Positions 48,780 to 57,204 are shown, numbered from the stretch's first letter. The stretch: DNA of 64,000 nt from Geoanaerobacter sp964528055 (GCA_964528055.1 CAZGQM010000001.1:62001-126000); one strand, 5' to 3'. Program-made: numbers and translations. The notes: generated by a model from the sequence alone, not told the origin.

Positions 48780-51143
48780 TCAAACCAGCCCCGTGGCAAA
48801 GTTGAATGGGGATGTCCCCGGAATTGCTCGGCCAGAGGCCCAGGCGTCAAGAATCCGCTGGCGGTCGCTCGGCAGTGCCTGGCTCAGGTCGATGACAAAG
48901 GAAGAGCAGCCAATCGCCTCCAGACGATCCCTGAAGCCGGTTAGCGAGAACGGAGTGGTCGGGGTGACCGCGGTAAGCCCGTCTTTTACGGTAACGCGGT
49001 ATCCGTCACCCCGGTCGGATTGGACCGGCATGTCCCCTTTTACCCCTTTGATGGCAATCTTGGAAGTTATGGCAGGAACGGTGCCGTAGACCATTATCTG
49101 GCGATCCATGGAGAGATCAGCTGCAAGCAACTCTCCAAGGTTTTCGGCATCGTCCTCGATGTACAGGGTGCAGGCGCCGACTCCAAGTTCTTTCCACTCG
49201 AGCATGGCCTGGGAGTTGAGGGAAAAGAGCCGGTAATCCGTGGCAATCTCTGCGTCGATCTTATCAAGGAGGGGGAAGTGGGAGATGTTGGCCGCTTCGA
49301 AGCGTCTGAAGCCGTAGCGCGCAAGGGTTGATAGTGCCTCACGGTACCAGGGGATGTCTTGATCGAAGATTATGAAGGGGAGCCGCCAGAGGATCTTCTC
49401 CTCCTTCCCCTTGAGGCGACGGCTCGCCAGCGGCAGTTCATGGAGATTTGCCTTTGATACCGGGAGGCTCAAGGCATCCACCCCATCGGCATGCAGAAGG
49501 GATATGTCCCTCAAGTGCTCGATCCTGATGAAGAGGCTGGCAGGCCGTCGTGAGACAGCTCTTTTGCCGATCAGACTGTCAGTAGCCTCTCTCACGCGAG
49601 CTGACCTCTCCCGCCTGATAAGGGCAAGGACGCTCTCCGCAAGCTGGCGATAGAAATCGCGGCGTATCTCCTTCATGCGTGCCGGCATGATGAGGACCTG
49701 AGGGAACCCCTCTGCCGCAAGAGAGTGCATGGTGAAGGGGGTATCGCCGGTTTTGCAGAACTGGCCGGCAAGGACAGCGGCCATGTCACTGGTACGCGCC
49801 GGTTCGAGCTCTCCCATCTGGAATTCGCTGCAGTGGCTGATGCTGCCGCAACGAGCCTCGATCTGCAGGACTCCGTCATTCAGGGAGAAGGCAAGGTCGC
49901 AGGGGATCTTTGCCGGTCCTGCAGAGTCGAGGCGTTTCTGGCAGGCGGATTCGCTCATATTGAAGGCTGTTTCGGAAGATACCTTGAAGACAGCGTCCCC
50001 GACGTTGCAGGGGAACGGCGTCGGTACTGCTACCGCTGTTCCCTCCTGAACGTTTTTCACAACTTTGCTGTTGACGAAGATCTCCTTGATGGTGAAGGCC
50101 TTGCCAGCCATATCGGTTTTCGGCTGTACCCTGATCCGGTCGCCCACATGGAGCCGGTCGCGGCTGGTGAAGGCGAGTCTGCCACCCCGTACTGACGTTA
50201 TCTCCCCGAGGAAGCGTCCGGTGGCGCCTCTGAGAGAAGGAGTGGCAATGTCCGTAGGCTGATGGGAGGCGAGGAATCCCTTGGTGGGTACCCGTCCGAA
50301 AGAGCGCCTGAGCAGTTCCTTGGCACGGGTCAGATTATTTGGCCAATCGCTGAGTGTGGTGTCCAGGGCAAGGCGATAGGCCTCAACCACGCAGGCCACA
50401 TATTCGGCCGATTTCATCCTCCCTTCGATTTTGAACGAGCAGACGCCGGCATCGACAAGCTGCGGGACCAGATCGATACTGGAGAAGTCGTTGGTGGAGA
50501 AGTAATACCCCTCCTTACCGCGATACTTGTACTGGCGCCGGCATGGCTGTGCGCAACGGCCACGGTTGCCGCTGTGGCCACCGAGGAAGGATGAGAAGTA
50601 GCACTGGCCTGAGAAGGAGAAGCAGAGAGCCCCGTGGATGAAGCACTCGATGCCGATGGGGCTCGCCTTGACTATCTGCTGAATCTCGTCAAGGTGGAGT
50701 TCGCGGGCCAGAACCACACGCTCGAAGCCGAGGGTCGCTAGCTGCTGGACACCTGGGGTGTTGTGGACGGTCATCTGGGTGGAGGCATGAACCGGAAGTG
50801 AAGGGAAGAAGTTTCGCGCCAGGCGGGCTACCGCCATATCCTGTATGATGACCGCATCCGCCCCCATCCCTTCAAGGGCAGAAAGGATCTCGATCAGCTG
50901 AGGGAGCTCATTCTCCTTTACCAGGGTGTTGAGGGTTACATATACTTTTCGTCCGCTGGCATGGGCATAGGCCAGCATCCTCTCCATCTGATAGAGGGAG
51001 AAGTTCTTGGCTTTTGCTCGTGCGGAAAACTCCTTCATGCCGGCATATACGGCATCTGCACCCTTTTCCATGGCAGCGAAAAAGGCTTCGAGAGACCCCG
51101 CAGGGGCAAGGAGTTCGGGTTTCTGTTTTGTTGGAATTGTCAT
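48780..51143 (-). CDS. U32-family protein, probable 23S rRNA C2501 hydroxylase RlhA-like
   Basis: 787 residues, N-terminal peptidase-U32 domain with the signature ECFIHGALCFSFSGQCYFSS and further conserved Cys (GRCAQPCRRQYKY) that may hold an Fe-S cluster. A long C-terminal part (about 380-787) corresponds to the DUF3656-type region of RlhA/YdcP, which hydroxylates C2501 of 23S rRNA. Residues near 650-787 may be a second TIM-barrel half. Protease activity is doubtful despite the family name. Start ATG 51143 with a weak upstream site. Confidence 0.8.
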   Translation of the reverse strand: MTIPTKQKPELLAPAGSLEAFFAAMEKGADAVYAGMKEFSARAKAKNFSLYQMERMLAYAHASGRKVYVTLNTLVKENELPQLIEILSALEGMGADAVIIQDMAVARLARNFFPSLPVHASTQMTVHNTPGVQQLATLGFERVVLARELHLDEIQQIVKASPIGIECFIHGALCFSFSGQCYFSSFLGGHSGNRGRCAQPCRRQYKYRGKEGYYFSTNDFSSIDLVPQLVDAGVCSFKIEGRMKSAEYVACVVEAYRLALDTTLSDWPNNLTRAKELLRRSFGRVPTKGFLASHQPTDIATPSLRGATGRFLGEITSVRGGRLAFTSRDRLHVGDRIRVQPKTDMAGKAFTIKEIFVNSKVVKNVQEGTAVAVPTPFPCNVGDAVFKVSSETAFNMSESACQKRLDSAGPAKIPCDLAFSLNDGVLQIEARCGSISHCSEFQMGELEPARTSDMAAVLAGQFCKTGDTPFTMHSLAAEGFPQVLIMPARMKEIRRDFYRQLAESVLALIRRERSARVREATDSLIGKRAVSRRPASLFIRIEHLRDISLLHADGVDALSLPVSKANLHELPLASRRLKGKEEKILWRLPFIIFDQDIPWYREALSTLARYGFRRFEAANISHFPLLDKIDAEIATDYRLFSLNSQAMLEWKELGVGACTLYIEDDAENLGELLAADLSMDRQIMVYGTVPAITSKIAIKGVKGDMPVQSDRGDGYRVTVKDGLTAVTPTTPFSLTGFRDRLEAIGCSSFVIDLSQALPSDRQRILDAWASGRAIPGTSPFNFATGLV

Positions 51144-51222
51144 CCAGTCAGACTAGCGGAACTGCATGATTGCGTCAACATTCTTGATTTACTGTGCCTT
51201 TGATTCGATGGCAGGGGGGAGG

Positions 51223-51262
51223 TCAGGATGAAAGACGTGATCGATCAGGCCTTTCATCCTGA
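51223..51262. repeat. Perfect 12-bp inverted repeat, intergenic
   Basis: TCAGGATGAAAG (51223-51234) and CTTTCATCCTGA (51251-51262) with a 16-base loop that itself contains the palindrome TGATCGATCA. No T-tract on either side. Lies between two minus-strand genes: a candidate operator for the U32 gene or an mRNA-stabilising stem. Confidence 0.75.
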
Positions 51263-51282
51263 TTGTCAAATCATGCAGAAGT

Positions 51283-52047
51283 TTAAGCGATGGCGTTCAA
51301 CAGCTGCGAGGCATCGTGCCACATATCCCCCATGCCTGACTGTTGCAGGGCATCACGCAAGAGGGGACGAGCGGCATGTGAAATGTCATGGAGTGCTTGA
51401 TCCACAAGCAGCCGGCCTGAGCCGTTTACCGGGCCACCTTCGGTAGCGAGGGAGAAACTGAAACTGCTACTGGTAAGTTCCGCGCTGGATCCCTGGTAGT
51501 TCACGGCTATATTCCCGTTTTGACCGTCAATAATGCCCAGTGTCTGATTGCTGAAGGATGCCCGGTCTACTGCAAGTTCCATGGAGAAGGATACGGCTTT
51601 ACCATCAGTAGTGGATATCGTTCCCGAGAAGGAAAAGGCAAACTGTTCTACTTCTATTGCCGCGCTACTCATGGTTACAGTTGACAGAGGAGCATCGTTT
51701 GCAATGGCTTGCGTTTCCGAATTCTGCTGGTGATGCCGTTGCGCTCCCTTTGACAGCTTGTCCGGCTCTTCCCCGGTAATCTGACGGAGGATATTGCGCA
51801 GCAGATCCAACTGCCGCCCCTCTTTTTCATCGTCTCGCAACCTAGCTCCAAGTTCGACTGCAGATGCATGATGGGAATCCCTGGCATCCTCGGAAATACC
51901 GACGAAGTCGGTTGTCGAGGCAAGGGGGGGCTTAGCCCTGTTAGCTGATGTAACGCTTGCTGGTTGAAGGTCAGTGGCAAGGCTCAGGGCAGCGGACTGG
52001 TAACGGAGGGAAGTCATTTCAGCGGAAATACTGAACGTGCTTGTCAT
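51283..52047 (-). CDS. Hypothetical protein
   Basis: 254 residues, not recognised. No signal peptide or membrane segment. N-terminus Ser/Thr/Ala-rich (MTSTFSISAEMTSLRYQSAALSLATD), as often in secreted or flagellar-type proteins. Central helix (ELGARLRDDEKEGRQLDLLRNILRQITGEEP). The segment 125-205 (VEQFAFSFSGTISTTDGKAVSFSMELAVD...) is beta-rich, followed by a helical tail. The start is well supported by GGGAGGATTT. No functional context from neighbours. Confidence 0.7.
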   Translation of the reverse strand: MTSTFSISAEMTSLRYQSAALSLATDLQPASVTSANRAKPPLASTTDFVGISEDARDSHHASAVELGARLRDDEKEGRQLDLLRNILRQITGEEPDKLSKGAQRHHQQNSETQAIANDAPLSTVTMSSAAIEVEQFAFSFSGTISTTDGKAVSFSMELAVDRASFSNQTLGIIDGQNGNIAVNYQGSSAELTSSSFSFSLATEGGPVNGSGRLLVDQALHDISHAARPLLRDALQQSGMGDMWHDASQLLNAIA

Positions 52048-52170
52048 AAATCCTCCCAGAATTCTTCCAGGTTGCCGTCCTTCTGGACGGGTGCATCCGG
52101 TTATGGCGATAGGTATCGGCTGGTTCAGCGATAACTTGAGAAGGAAACTGCATTGAACTCTCCATAGATG

Positions 52171-53430
52171 CTATTGGAAATAGTTCCCGATGCAGGTTTC
52201 CAGCTTTCCGTGGAGCAATGTCTCATCATCGTTGCAGATCTCAGAATGCAGAACTGCGCCTTGGTCGAGAAAGAGTTGAACGATAACCGGATCAAAGTGG
52301 CTCTCCATTGACTCCTGCAGGATCTTTACCGCGACATCGAAACTGAATGCCTCCTTGTAGGGGCGCTTGGATGTCAAGGCATCGAACACATCAGCCACTG
52401 CAAAAATGCGGGCGTTCAGAGGGATATCCTCCCGTATAAGGCCAGCCGGATAGCCGCTGCCGTCGAATTTTTCATGGTGGCAGCGGACCACATCCAATGC
52501 ATCCTTCAGCCAGTCGTAACCGCGGATGATATCCTCGCCATGCCGGACATGGGTTTTCATGATCACGAATTCATCGTCGGTCAGCTTTCCCGGTTTAAGC
52601 AGAATCGAATCACTGATGGCGATTTTGCCCAGATCATGCAGGAAGGCACCCTTTATCAGACCTTTCATGGTGGCAGCAGGCAATCCCAGCTTTTCACCGA
52701 TTCTTACCGAGTAGAGCGTCACCCGGTAATTGTGGATATTGGTGTCACTGTCCCGTTTGGCAATGGCGCTTCCCAGCACTTTCAGCATGCCGATATTCGT
52801 CAGCGTCAGGCTGTGCGAGTAATCGAGGAGCTTCCGGTTGAGGCGGATGATGAGGGGGTAGAGTACCAGGCTGGTGGCGAAAATAATCAGCACGACCAAG
52901 ACAAGTGACCAGAGTGTCTGCTGCTTGATCTGGGAGATGATTTCTCGTGGAGCGTGGTAAATTCCTTCCAGGTAGCCGATCTTGGCTCCTGTTTTGTTGT
53001 TGATTGGTACAAAGACCCTCAGGTAATTATCGTTTCCAAGAATCAGTTTCTCGCAGACGATGCCGCTTTTATCGGCAAATTCGATGCCGTGCTTGGGAAG
53101 CTTAGCCTCGACCTCCCTGGCGGATGTCTTGATCGCCTCGGTGATCTTTTTCGAATCGGTGTCGTAGAATTCGACAACGATCAGGTTGTCCTTTTCTATT
53201 TCATAATGAATTTTCCGGTTGAGTTCTGCAAGCGCCGGCTCAGAAGGTGATTTCAGGTAGGAAGCCATCGCATCCGTGTAACTTGCGGTTTCGGTCTTGG
53301 CCATGCTCACTACATGGTTGTCCAGACGGACATTGCCAAGATAATGAACAAGACCGCCGATCAGCAGGGATAGGACGATCCAGACAAGCGCCAGCCTGAG
53401 GAGAAGCCATTTATGGATGTTGTCGATCAT
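52171..53430 (-). CDS. Membrane-anchored HD-GYP phosphodiesterase
   Basis: About 419 residues. An N-terminal membrane helix (WLLLRLALVWIVLSLLIGGLVHY), a periplasmic sensory region (about 35-165), a second helix (TLWSLVLVVLIIFATSLVLYPLI), then the HD-GYP catalytic domain: AFLHDLGKIAISDSILLKPGKL, CHHEKFDGSGYP. All the metal-ligand motifs are intact, so c-di-GMP hydrolysis in response to an external signal is likely. The start at 53430 has GGAGAGAA upstream; an in-frame TTG at 53445 is poorer. Confidence 0.9.
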   Translation of the reverse strand: MIDNIHKWLLLRLALVWIVLSLLIGGLVHYLGNVRLDNHVVSMAKTETASYTDAMASYLKSPSEPALAELNRKIHYEIEKDNLIVVEFYDTDSKKITEAIKTSAREVEAKLPKHGIEFADKSGIVCEKLILGNDNYLRVFVPINNKTGAKIGYLEGIYHAPREIISQIKQQTLWSLVLVVLIIFATSLVLYPLIIRLNRKLLDYSHSLTLTNIGMLKVLGSAIAKRDSDTNIHNYRVTLYSVRIGEKLGLPAATMKGLIKGAFLHDLGKIAISDSILLKPGKLTDDEFVIMKTHVRHGEDIIRGYDWLKDALDVVRCHHEKFDGSGYPAGLIREDIPLNARIFAVADVFDALTSKRPYKEAFSFDVAVKILQESMESHFDPVIVQLFLDQGAVLHSEICNDDETLLHGKLETCIGNYFQ

Positions 53431-53541
53431 TGGTCTTCTCTCCAAACTGAATCCGTTTGGCTTTGAAGGATATGAACTCCAAATCAGTGGAGTTTATTCG
53501 AGCAGAATCTTGACGGCTGTAAATCTCAGGGCGCTTTTTCA

Positions 53542-54009
53542 TTATCGGTGTTTACGGTGTCCCCTTTTTCCCTTTGCAGTGCCTGCAAGTGAGAAGAGGT
53601 CAGCCTGGGAAATCCGCCATTGGTTTCCCTCTCTGATAAGCCGGTAGGAGCGGGTTTTGTATTTGATATCGCCCCCACCTTCCAGTCCGATCTTTGCCCG
53701 GATGACAGCGATATCGTCGTTCTCGACCTGGATGGATACATCCTGCATCTTCTGCCAGCAACAGGCAGGCTTGTTTACCGCGTTCTCCAGTCGGGAGGCG
53801 AAATCTTCCTTTGCGACCTTGCCGCTTATTAGTGTTCGTGCATGAAGTTCATCGTAACGTCCGGCTCGCCAAAGGTCGAGAATTTCTTCAAATGCGCTTC
53901 GCGCAGAGCTGGTGAGCTCGGACTCGGTCTGGTAGGAGCTCCGGCTATTGGCAGGAGATGGTGATAGGTAGGCAAGCGTAATAGCAATGATCAACAGAAA
54001 TATTTTCAT
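53542..54009 (-). CDS. Small exported protein of unknown function
   Basis: 155 residues. Signal peptide (MKIFLLIIAITLAYLSPSPANS). The mature part has a helical start (ELTSSARSAFEEILDLWRAGRYDELHARTL), a CCW pair (NKPACCWQKM) and beta strands (VENDDIAVIRAKIGLEGG...YRLIREGNQWRISQADLF), like small SnoaL/NTF2-like or DUF4878-type proteins, not certain. The C-terminus is strongly basic (GKRGHRKHR). Its start codon lies in the 3' arm of a perfect hairpin. Confidence 0.68.
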   Translation of the reverse strand: MKIFLLIIAITLAYLSPSPANSRSSYQTESELTSSARSAFEEILDLWRAGRYDELHARTLISGKVAKEDFASRLENAVNKPACCWQKMQDVSIQVENDDIAVIRAKIGLEGGGDIKYKTRSYRLIREGNQWRISQADLFSLAGTAKGKRGHRKHR

Positions 54010-54033
54010 GGGGTAACCTCCATGAAAATATTT
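53998..54033 (-). promoter_or_regulatory. Hairpin occluding the Shine-Dalgarno and start codon of the exported protein
   Basis: On the minus strand: AAATATTTTCATGG, loop AGGTTACC, CCATGAAAATATTT, a 14-bp perfect stem. The ribosome site GGAGG straddles the end of the 5' arm and the loop; the start ATG (54009) lies within the 3' arm. The stem is mostly A-U, so it would be labile. Geometry fits translational control such as an RNA thermometer. Confidence 0.6.
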
Positions 54034-54065
54034 TAGCGTACAATATATCGGGTGCAAGTAACAGA

Positions 54066-54100
54066 TGCCAAGAGGATACGTGTCGTGTATCCACTTGGCA
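54066..54100. repeat. Long inverted repeat downstream of the DAHP synthase gene
   Basis: TGCCAAG-A-GGATAC (54066-54079) and GTATCC-A-CTTGGCA (54087-54100) form 13 pairs with one central A/A mismatch and a 7-base loop. No U-tract. About 67 bases past the DAHP synthase stop on the minus strand, so a terminator or regulatory site. Confidence 0.7.
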
Positions 54101-54166
54101 GGGAAGAACATCTTGACAGCAATGTAACCGGCCTCAGTTATTTTGCGCTCATCGGTCTTGTGAACT

Positions 54167-55186
54167 TTAGAGGTGCCGGTCGCAGGCAGCAGCCACTTTC
54201 TTCATCTGCTCCATCAGCAATGCGAATTTCTTCGGCTTGAGCGACTGCGGACCGTCGCTCGAGGCGTGCTCCGGATCAGGGTGTACCTCGATTATCAGGC
54301 CGTCTGCCCCGGCTGCAACCGCTGCCAGCGACATGGGTCCTACGTAATGGTAGTTGCCGGTTCCGTGTGAAGGGTCGGCAATGACCGGCAGGTGTGTTTT
54401 TGCCCTGAGCACCGGAATGGCCGAGAGGTCAAGTGTGTTGCGGGTGGCGGTTTCAAAGGTCCTGATGCCGCGCTCGCAGAGGATCACGGCCTGGTTCCCT
54501 TCGGCCATGACATATTCGGCGCTCATCAGGAACTCTTGGATCGTCATGGACATTCCACGTTTTAGCAACACCGGCTTGCGGATCTGCCCGACTTTTTTGA
54601 GAAGTGCAAAGTTCTGAGAGTTGCGGGCACCGATCTGCAGGATATCAGCGTATTCAGCAACGAGTTCAACTGTTTCAGGATTAATCACCTCGGTGACGAT
54701 CGGCAGACCGGTTATTTCCCGTGCCTTTGACAGAAGTTTCAGCCCTTCTTCTTCCATCCCTTGAAAGGAGTATGGTGAGGTACGGGGCTTGAACGCACCG
54801 CCTCTTAAAACATGGGCACCGGCAGCCTTTACCGCCTTGGCGCTTTCGATGATCTGCTCCTCGCTCTCTACTGAGCAAGGACCTGCCATTATAATGATTT
54901 CCGACCCGCCGATAGATATGGTTTCGCTGATCCGGATCACGCTCCGCTCTTTCTTCACTTCCGAGGAGGCAAGCTTGTAGGGCTGAAGTATCGGCACAAC
55001 GCTTTCAACGCCGTGCATCGATTCAAGGGTATGCAGCACCAGCTTCCCACGTTCGTCCCCTACGGCGCCTATGACGTCCCGCGTTGTTCCGTGTATTACA
55101 TGCGGTTTGTATCCCAGTTCCTTGATCCTCTTAAGCACTTCATCCCGGTCCTTTTTTGCTGCTCCTGCCTTCATTACGATAATCAT
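54167..55186 (-). CDS. aroF: 3-deoxy-7-phosphoheptulonate (DAHP) synthase, type I-beta with ferredoxin-like regulatory domain
   Basis: About 339 residues. First step of the shikimate pathway: erythrose 4-phosphate plus PEP. The N-terminal 80 residues (MIIVMKAGAAKKDRDEVLKRIKELGYKPHVIHG...) are the ferredoxin-like domain that in related enzymes mediates Tyr/Phe feedback. The TIM barrel has MAGPCSVES, GGAFKPRTSPYSFQG, QIGARNSQNFALL, LLKRGMS and DPSHGTGN. Start ATG 55186, 6 bases after GAAAGGG. The frame remains open 80 codons upstream, through the regulatory leader, but that part is not coding for the enzyme. Confidence 0.93.
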   Translation of the reverse strand: MIIVMKAGAAKKDRDEVLKRIKELGYKPHVIHGTTRDVIGAVGDERGKLVLHTLESMHGVESVVPILQPYKLASSEVKKERSVIRISETISIGGSEIIIMAGPCSVESEEQIIESAKAVKAAGAHVLRGGAFKPRTSPYSFQGMEEEGLKLLSKAREITGLPIVTEVINPETVELVAEYADILQIGARNSQNFALLKKVGQIRKPVLLKRGMSMTIQEFLMSAEYVMAEGNQAVILCERGIRTFETATRNTLDLSAIPVLRAKTHLPVIADPSHGTGNYHYVGPMSLAAVAAGADGLIIEVHPDPEHASSDGPQSLKPKKFALLMEQMKKVAAACDRHL

Positions 55187-55205
55187 CGTCATCCCTTTCT
55201 CGCCA

Positions 55206-55238
55206 AAAAACGAAAGGCCGGAGGAATCTTCCCCGGCC
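55206..55238 (-). terminator. Second intrinsic terminator in the DAHP synthase leader
   Basis: The minus-strand stem GGCCGGGGAA / TTCCTCCGGCC (one bulge) is followed by TTTCGTTTTTT. It ends about 20 bases before the aroF start codon, so transcripts must pass it to express the gene. Confidence 0.75.
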
Positions 55239-55253
55239 CTATATTGCTTCGCT

Positions 55254-55296
55254 AAAAACGAAAAAGCCGGGGGTAGACTCCTGTCTGCCCTCGGCT
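55254..55296 (-). terminator. Attenuator terminator (3:4 stem) of the DAHP synthase leader
   Basis: Minus strand: AGCCGAGGGCAGAC, loop AGGA, GTCTACCCCCGGCT, followed by TTTTCGTTTTT. Its 5' arm contains GGGCAGAC, which can pair instead with GTCTGCCC at 55341-55348 (8 bp, perfect) and so prevent the terminator. A 1:2 stem, ACGGC/GCCGT (55347-55367), overlaps the antiterminator strand. Confidence 0.8.
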
Positions 55297-55326
55297 CTTG
55301 GCTGCGTGGTTTGGTATATCCCTCGC

Positions 55327-55413
55327 TTAGACCTCGACCCGGGCAGACGGCGTAAAATAAAAGCCGTACCAAAAAGAAAACCCGGTAAAAGTGTGAAAGC
55401 TGGTAGAGATCAT
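55327..55413 (-). CDS. Aromatic-rich leader peptide of the DAHP synthase attenuator
   Basis: 28 codons with TAA stop. Nine of 28 residues are aromatic (6 Phe, 2 Tyr, 1 Trp), all between residues 6 and 20, including GFSFWYGFYF. The stop codon lies just past the antiterminator strand. Stalling at Phe/Tyr/Trp codons would expose the 2:3 antiterminator; smooth translation would favour the terminator, as with pheL and trpL. A Shine-Dalgarno is weak. The peptide itself needs no cellular role. Confidence 0.75.
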   Translation of the reverse strand: MISTSFHTFTGFSFWYGFYFTPSARVEV

Positions 55414-55420
55414 GGTGTTT

Positions 55421-55450
55421 ATCTTTGACCATGTGTTACAGGTTTGTCAA
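55421..55450 (-). promoter_or_regulatory. Probable sigma70 promoter of the DAHP synthase unit
   Basis: Minus-strand TTGACA (55450-55445), an 18-base spacer and AAAGAT (55426-55421). Transcription would start almost at the leader ATG. An alternative lies further up (TTTACA near 55487), giving a longer leader. Confidence 0.45.
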
Positions 55451-55490
55451 GATATTTGTTCGTATGACCCCGGAGTTGCCCCTGTAAAGG

Positions 55491-56258
55491 TCAGGCAATG
55501 ATTGTGGCAATAGCTGCGTCGATCTTTTCAACATCGACGATTGTGTTGAAGCAGGGGCCGTGTGGACGGTCATTCAGCACTCCGAAAACCGGAAGGGGAT
55601 AGCAGTCCTTGATTCCGGATGTGAGGTCGCGTTCGCATGCAACTGCAACCACCAGCTTCGGGCGTTTCTCTACAATCACTTTGCGGGCCAGGGTGCCGCC
55701 GGTGGCAACCGAAATGTCGATTTGATACTTTTCCGCAAGCTCTGCAAGTCCTTTGATGTCGCACCGACCGCAGCGTACGCACTTGTCGATGCCGCCGGTC
55801 ACCTTGATGTCGCAGTCGAAGAGCTGCAGGCAGTGGGGGAGGAGGATAAGAATGCGATCTGCAGGGACCAGCATCTTCTGCGAAGATACCAGGCTGTTGT
55901 TCATGGCGATGAATGACTGCCGGATGGTGTCCTTTGGGATTCCGAGTGCGCGGCCCAGGAGCTCGATGGCTGGCAGGAGAAACTTGATCACCACCAGCCG
56001 CATGAAGCGTGTGAAGAGTATGTCCCTTCCCAGTGCCGTGGTAAGCACCAGCAGGCCGGTACCGAGAACTGCCATCAGAGACAGGGTTGCGAACAGCAGC
56101 CCTACGATGCGGGGGAGATCAGGGTGGAAGTTGGCGAGCCCTGTTGTAGGTATCCACCACATGAGGTAAATAAAACCGACGATCATGAGGCAGGTCACTC
56201 CCATAAGTGCCACGAAAAGGCGCTTGCGGGGGGGTGTCTGGGGGGCGCTACTCTTCAA
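55491..56258 (-). CDS. DUF116 membrane protein
   Basis: 255 residues. Two N-terminal hydrophobic segments (about 13-35 and 47-75) then a cytoplasmic domain with conserved Cys: LLPHCLQLFDCDIKVT, CVRCGRCDIKGL, VAVACERDLTSGIKD and GPCFNT. This is the DUF116 pattern, with a likely Fe-S or zinc site. Function unknown. It overlaps the end of fmt by 11 bases and is probably co-transcribed with def and fmt. Confidence 0.85.
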   Translation of the reverse strand: MKSSAPQTPPRKRLFVALMGVTCLMIVGFIYLMWWIPTTGLANFHPDLPRIVGLLFATLSLMAVLGTGLLVLTTALGRDILFTRFMRLVVIKFLLPAIELLGRALGIPKDTIRQSFIAMNNSLVSSQKMLVPADRILILLPHCLQLFDCDIKVTGGIDKCVRCGRCDIKGLAELAEKYQIDISVATGGTLARKVIVEKRPKLVVAVACERDLTSGIKDCYPLPVFGVLNDRPHGPCFNTIVDVEKIDAAIATIIA

Positions 56259-57204
56259 TTGCAGGGTCCTTCATGCCAAGAATTGTGCCGGGTAGCAGCC
56301 GGCATCCTCCCAGAAATTCGGCGGCTGGGAGGCGCTTCTTCCCCTCGAGCTGAAGTTCTTCGATAAGCAGGCTCCCTCCGTTACAGGCGATCTCAATGCC
56401 GTTTTTGCCGACAGCAAGCACGGTCCCTGTTGGGCCGCTGCCATAGGCGATCCGTGGTCTAAATAGTTTCAGCATCCTGTTATCCAGAAAGGTGTAAGCA
56501 CCTGGCCAAGGCGTGGTGCCGCGAATCAGATCCTTGATTTCCTTGGGTCTCTTGGACCAGTCGATACATCCGAGTTCCTTTTTAAGCATAGGGGCGTAAC
56601 AGGTGAGTGATTCGTCCTGCCTTTCGGGGACCAGTTTCCCGTCAGCCAGGATATCCAAGGTCTCGGCAAGGACCTCGGCTCCGATCGTTGCAAGCCGGTC
56701 GTGAAGTGACTGAGCATCCTCGTCCGGGTCGATGGGGATAGATTTCTTCAGGAGCATGTCACCAGTATCCAGTCCCACATCCATAAGCATGGTGGTGACG
56801 CCGGTCTCGGTCTCACCGTTGATGATGCACCAGTTTAGCGGTGCAGCACCGCGATATCTGGGGAGGAGCGAGGCATGAACGTTTATGCAGCCGTGGGGAG
56901 GTATATCCAGCAGTGCCTTGGGGAGAATCTGGCCGAATGCAACTACAACTATCAGATCAGGCGCAACATTGCGGATCTCTTCAACAGCCTCGGCAACACG
57001 AACCTTCAACGGCTGCAGGACAGGGATGCCGTGCTTGAGTGCCAGTTCCTTAACAGGCGGCGGCTGCATCTGCTGGCCACGACCCTTTGGACGGTCCGGT
57101 TGTGTAACCACCGCGACGATATTCTCCCCACGGTCGATAAGTTCCTGCAAGGTCGGACATGCGAACTCAGGGGTGCCCATGAAGAGTATCCGAAGGCCGG
57201 TCAT
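56248..57204 (-). CDS. fmt: Methionyl-tRNA formyltransferase
   Basis: 318 residues. Formylates initiator Met-tRNA with 10-formyl-THF. Conserved LRILFMGTPEFACPTL, the catalytic NVHASLLPRYRGAAPLNW (Asn, His), MDVGLDTGDML and the C-terminal OB-like domain with TPWPGAYTF. Overlaps def by four bases, the standard def-fmt arrangement. Confidence 0.97.
   Translation of the reverse strand: MTGLRILFMGTPEFACPTLQELIDRGENIVAVVTQPDRPKGRGQQMQPPPVKELALKHGIPVLQPLKVRVAEAVEEIRNVAPDLIVVVAFGQILPKALLDIPPHGCINVHASLLPRYRGAAPLNWCIINGETETGVTTMLMDVGLDTGDMLLKKSIPIDPDEDAQSLHDRLATIGAEVLAETLDILADGKLVPERQDESLTCYAPMLKKELGCIDWSKRPKEIKDLIRGTTPWPGAYTFLDNRMLKLFRPRIAYGSGPTGTVLAVGKNGIEIACNGGSLLIEELQLEGKKRLPAAEFLGGCRLLPGTILGMKDPAIEE

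Noticed and set aside
55187..55432. 80-codon N-terminal extension of DAHP synthase in the same frame
   Set aside because: It runs through two intrinsic terminators and the leader peptide region, has no similarity to the family, and a good ribosome site precedes ATG 55186.
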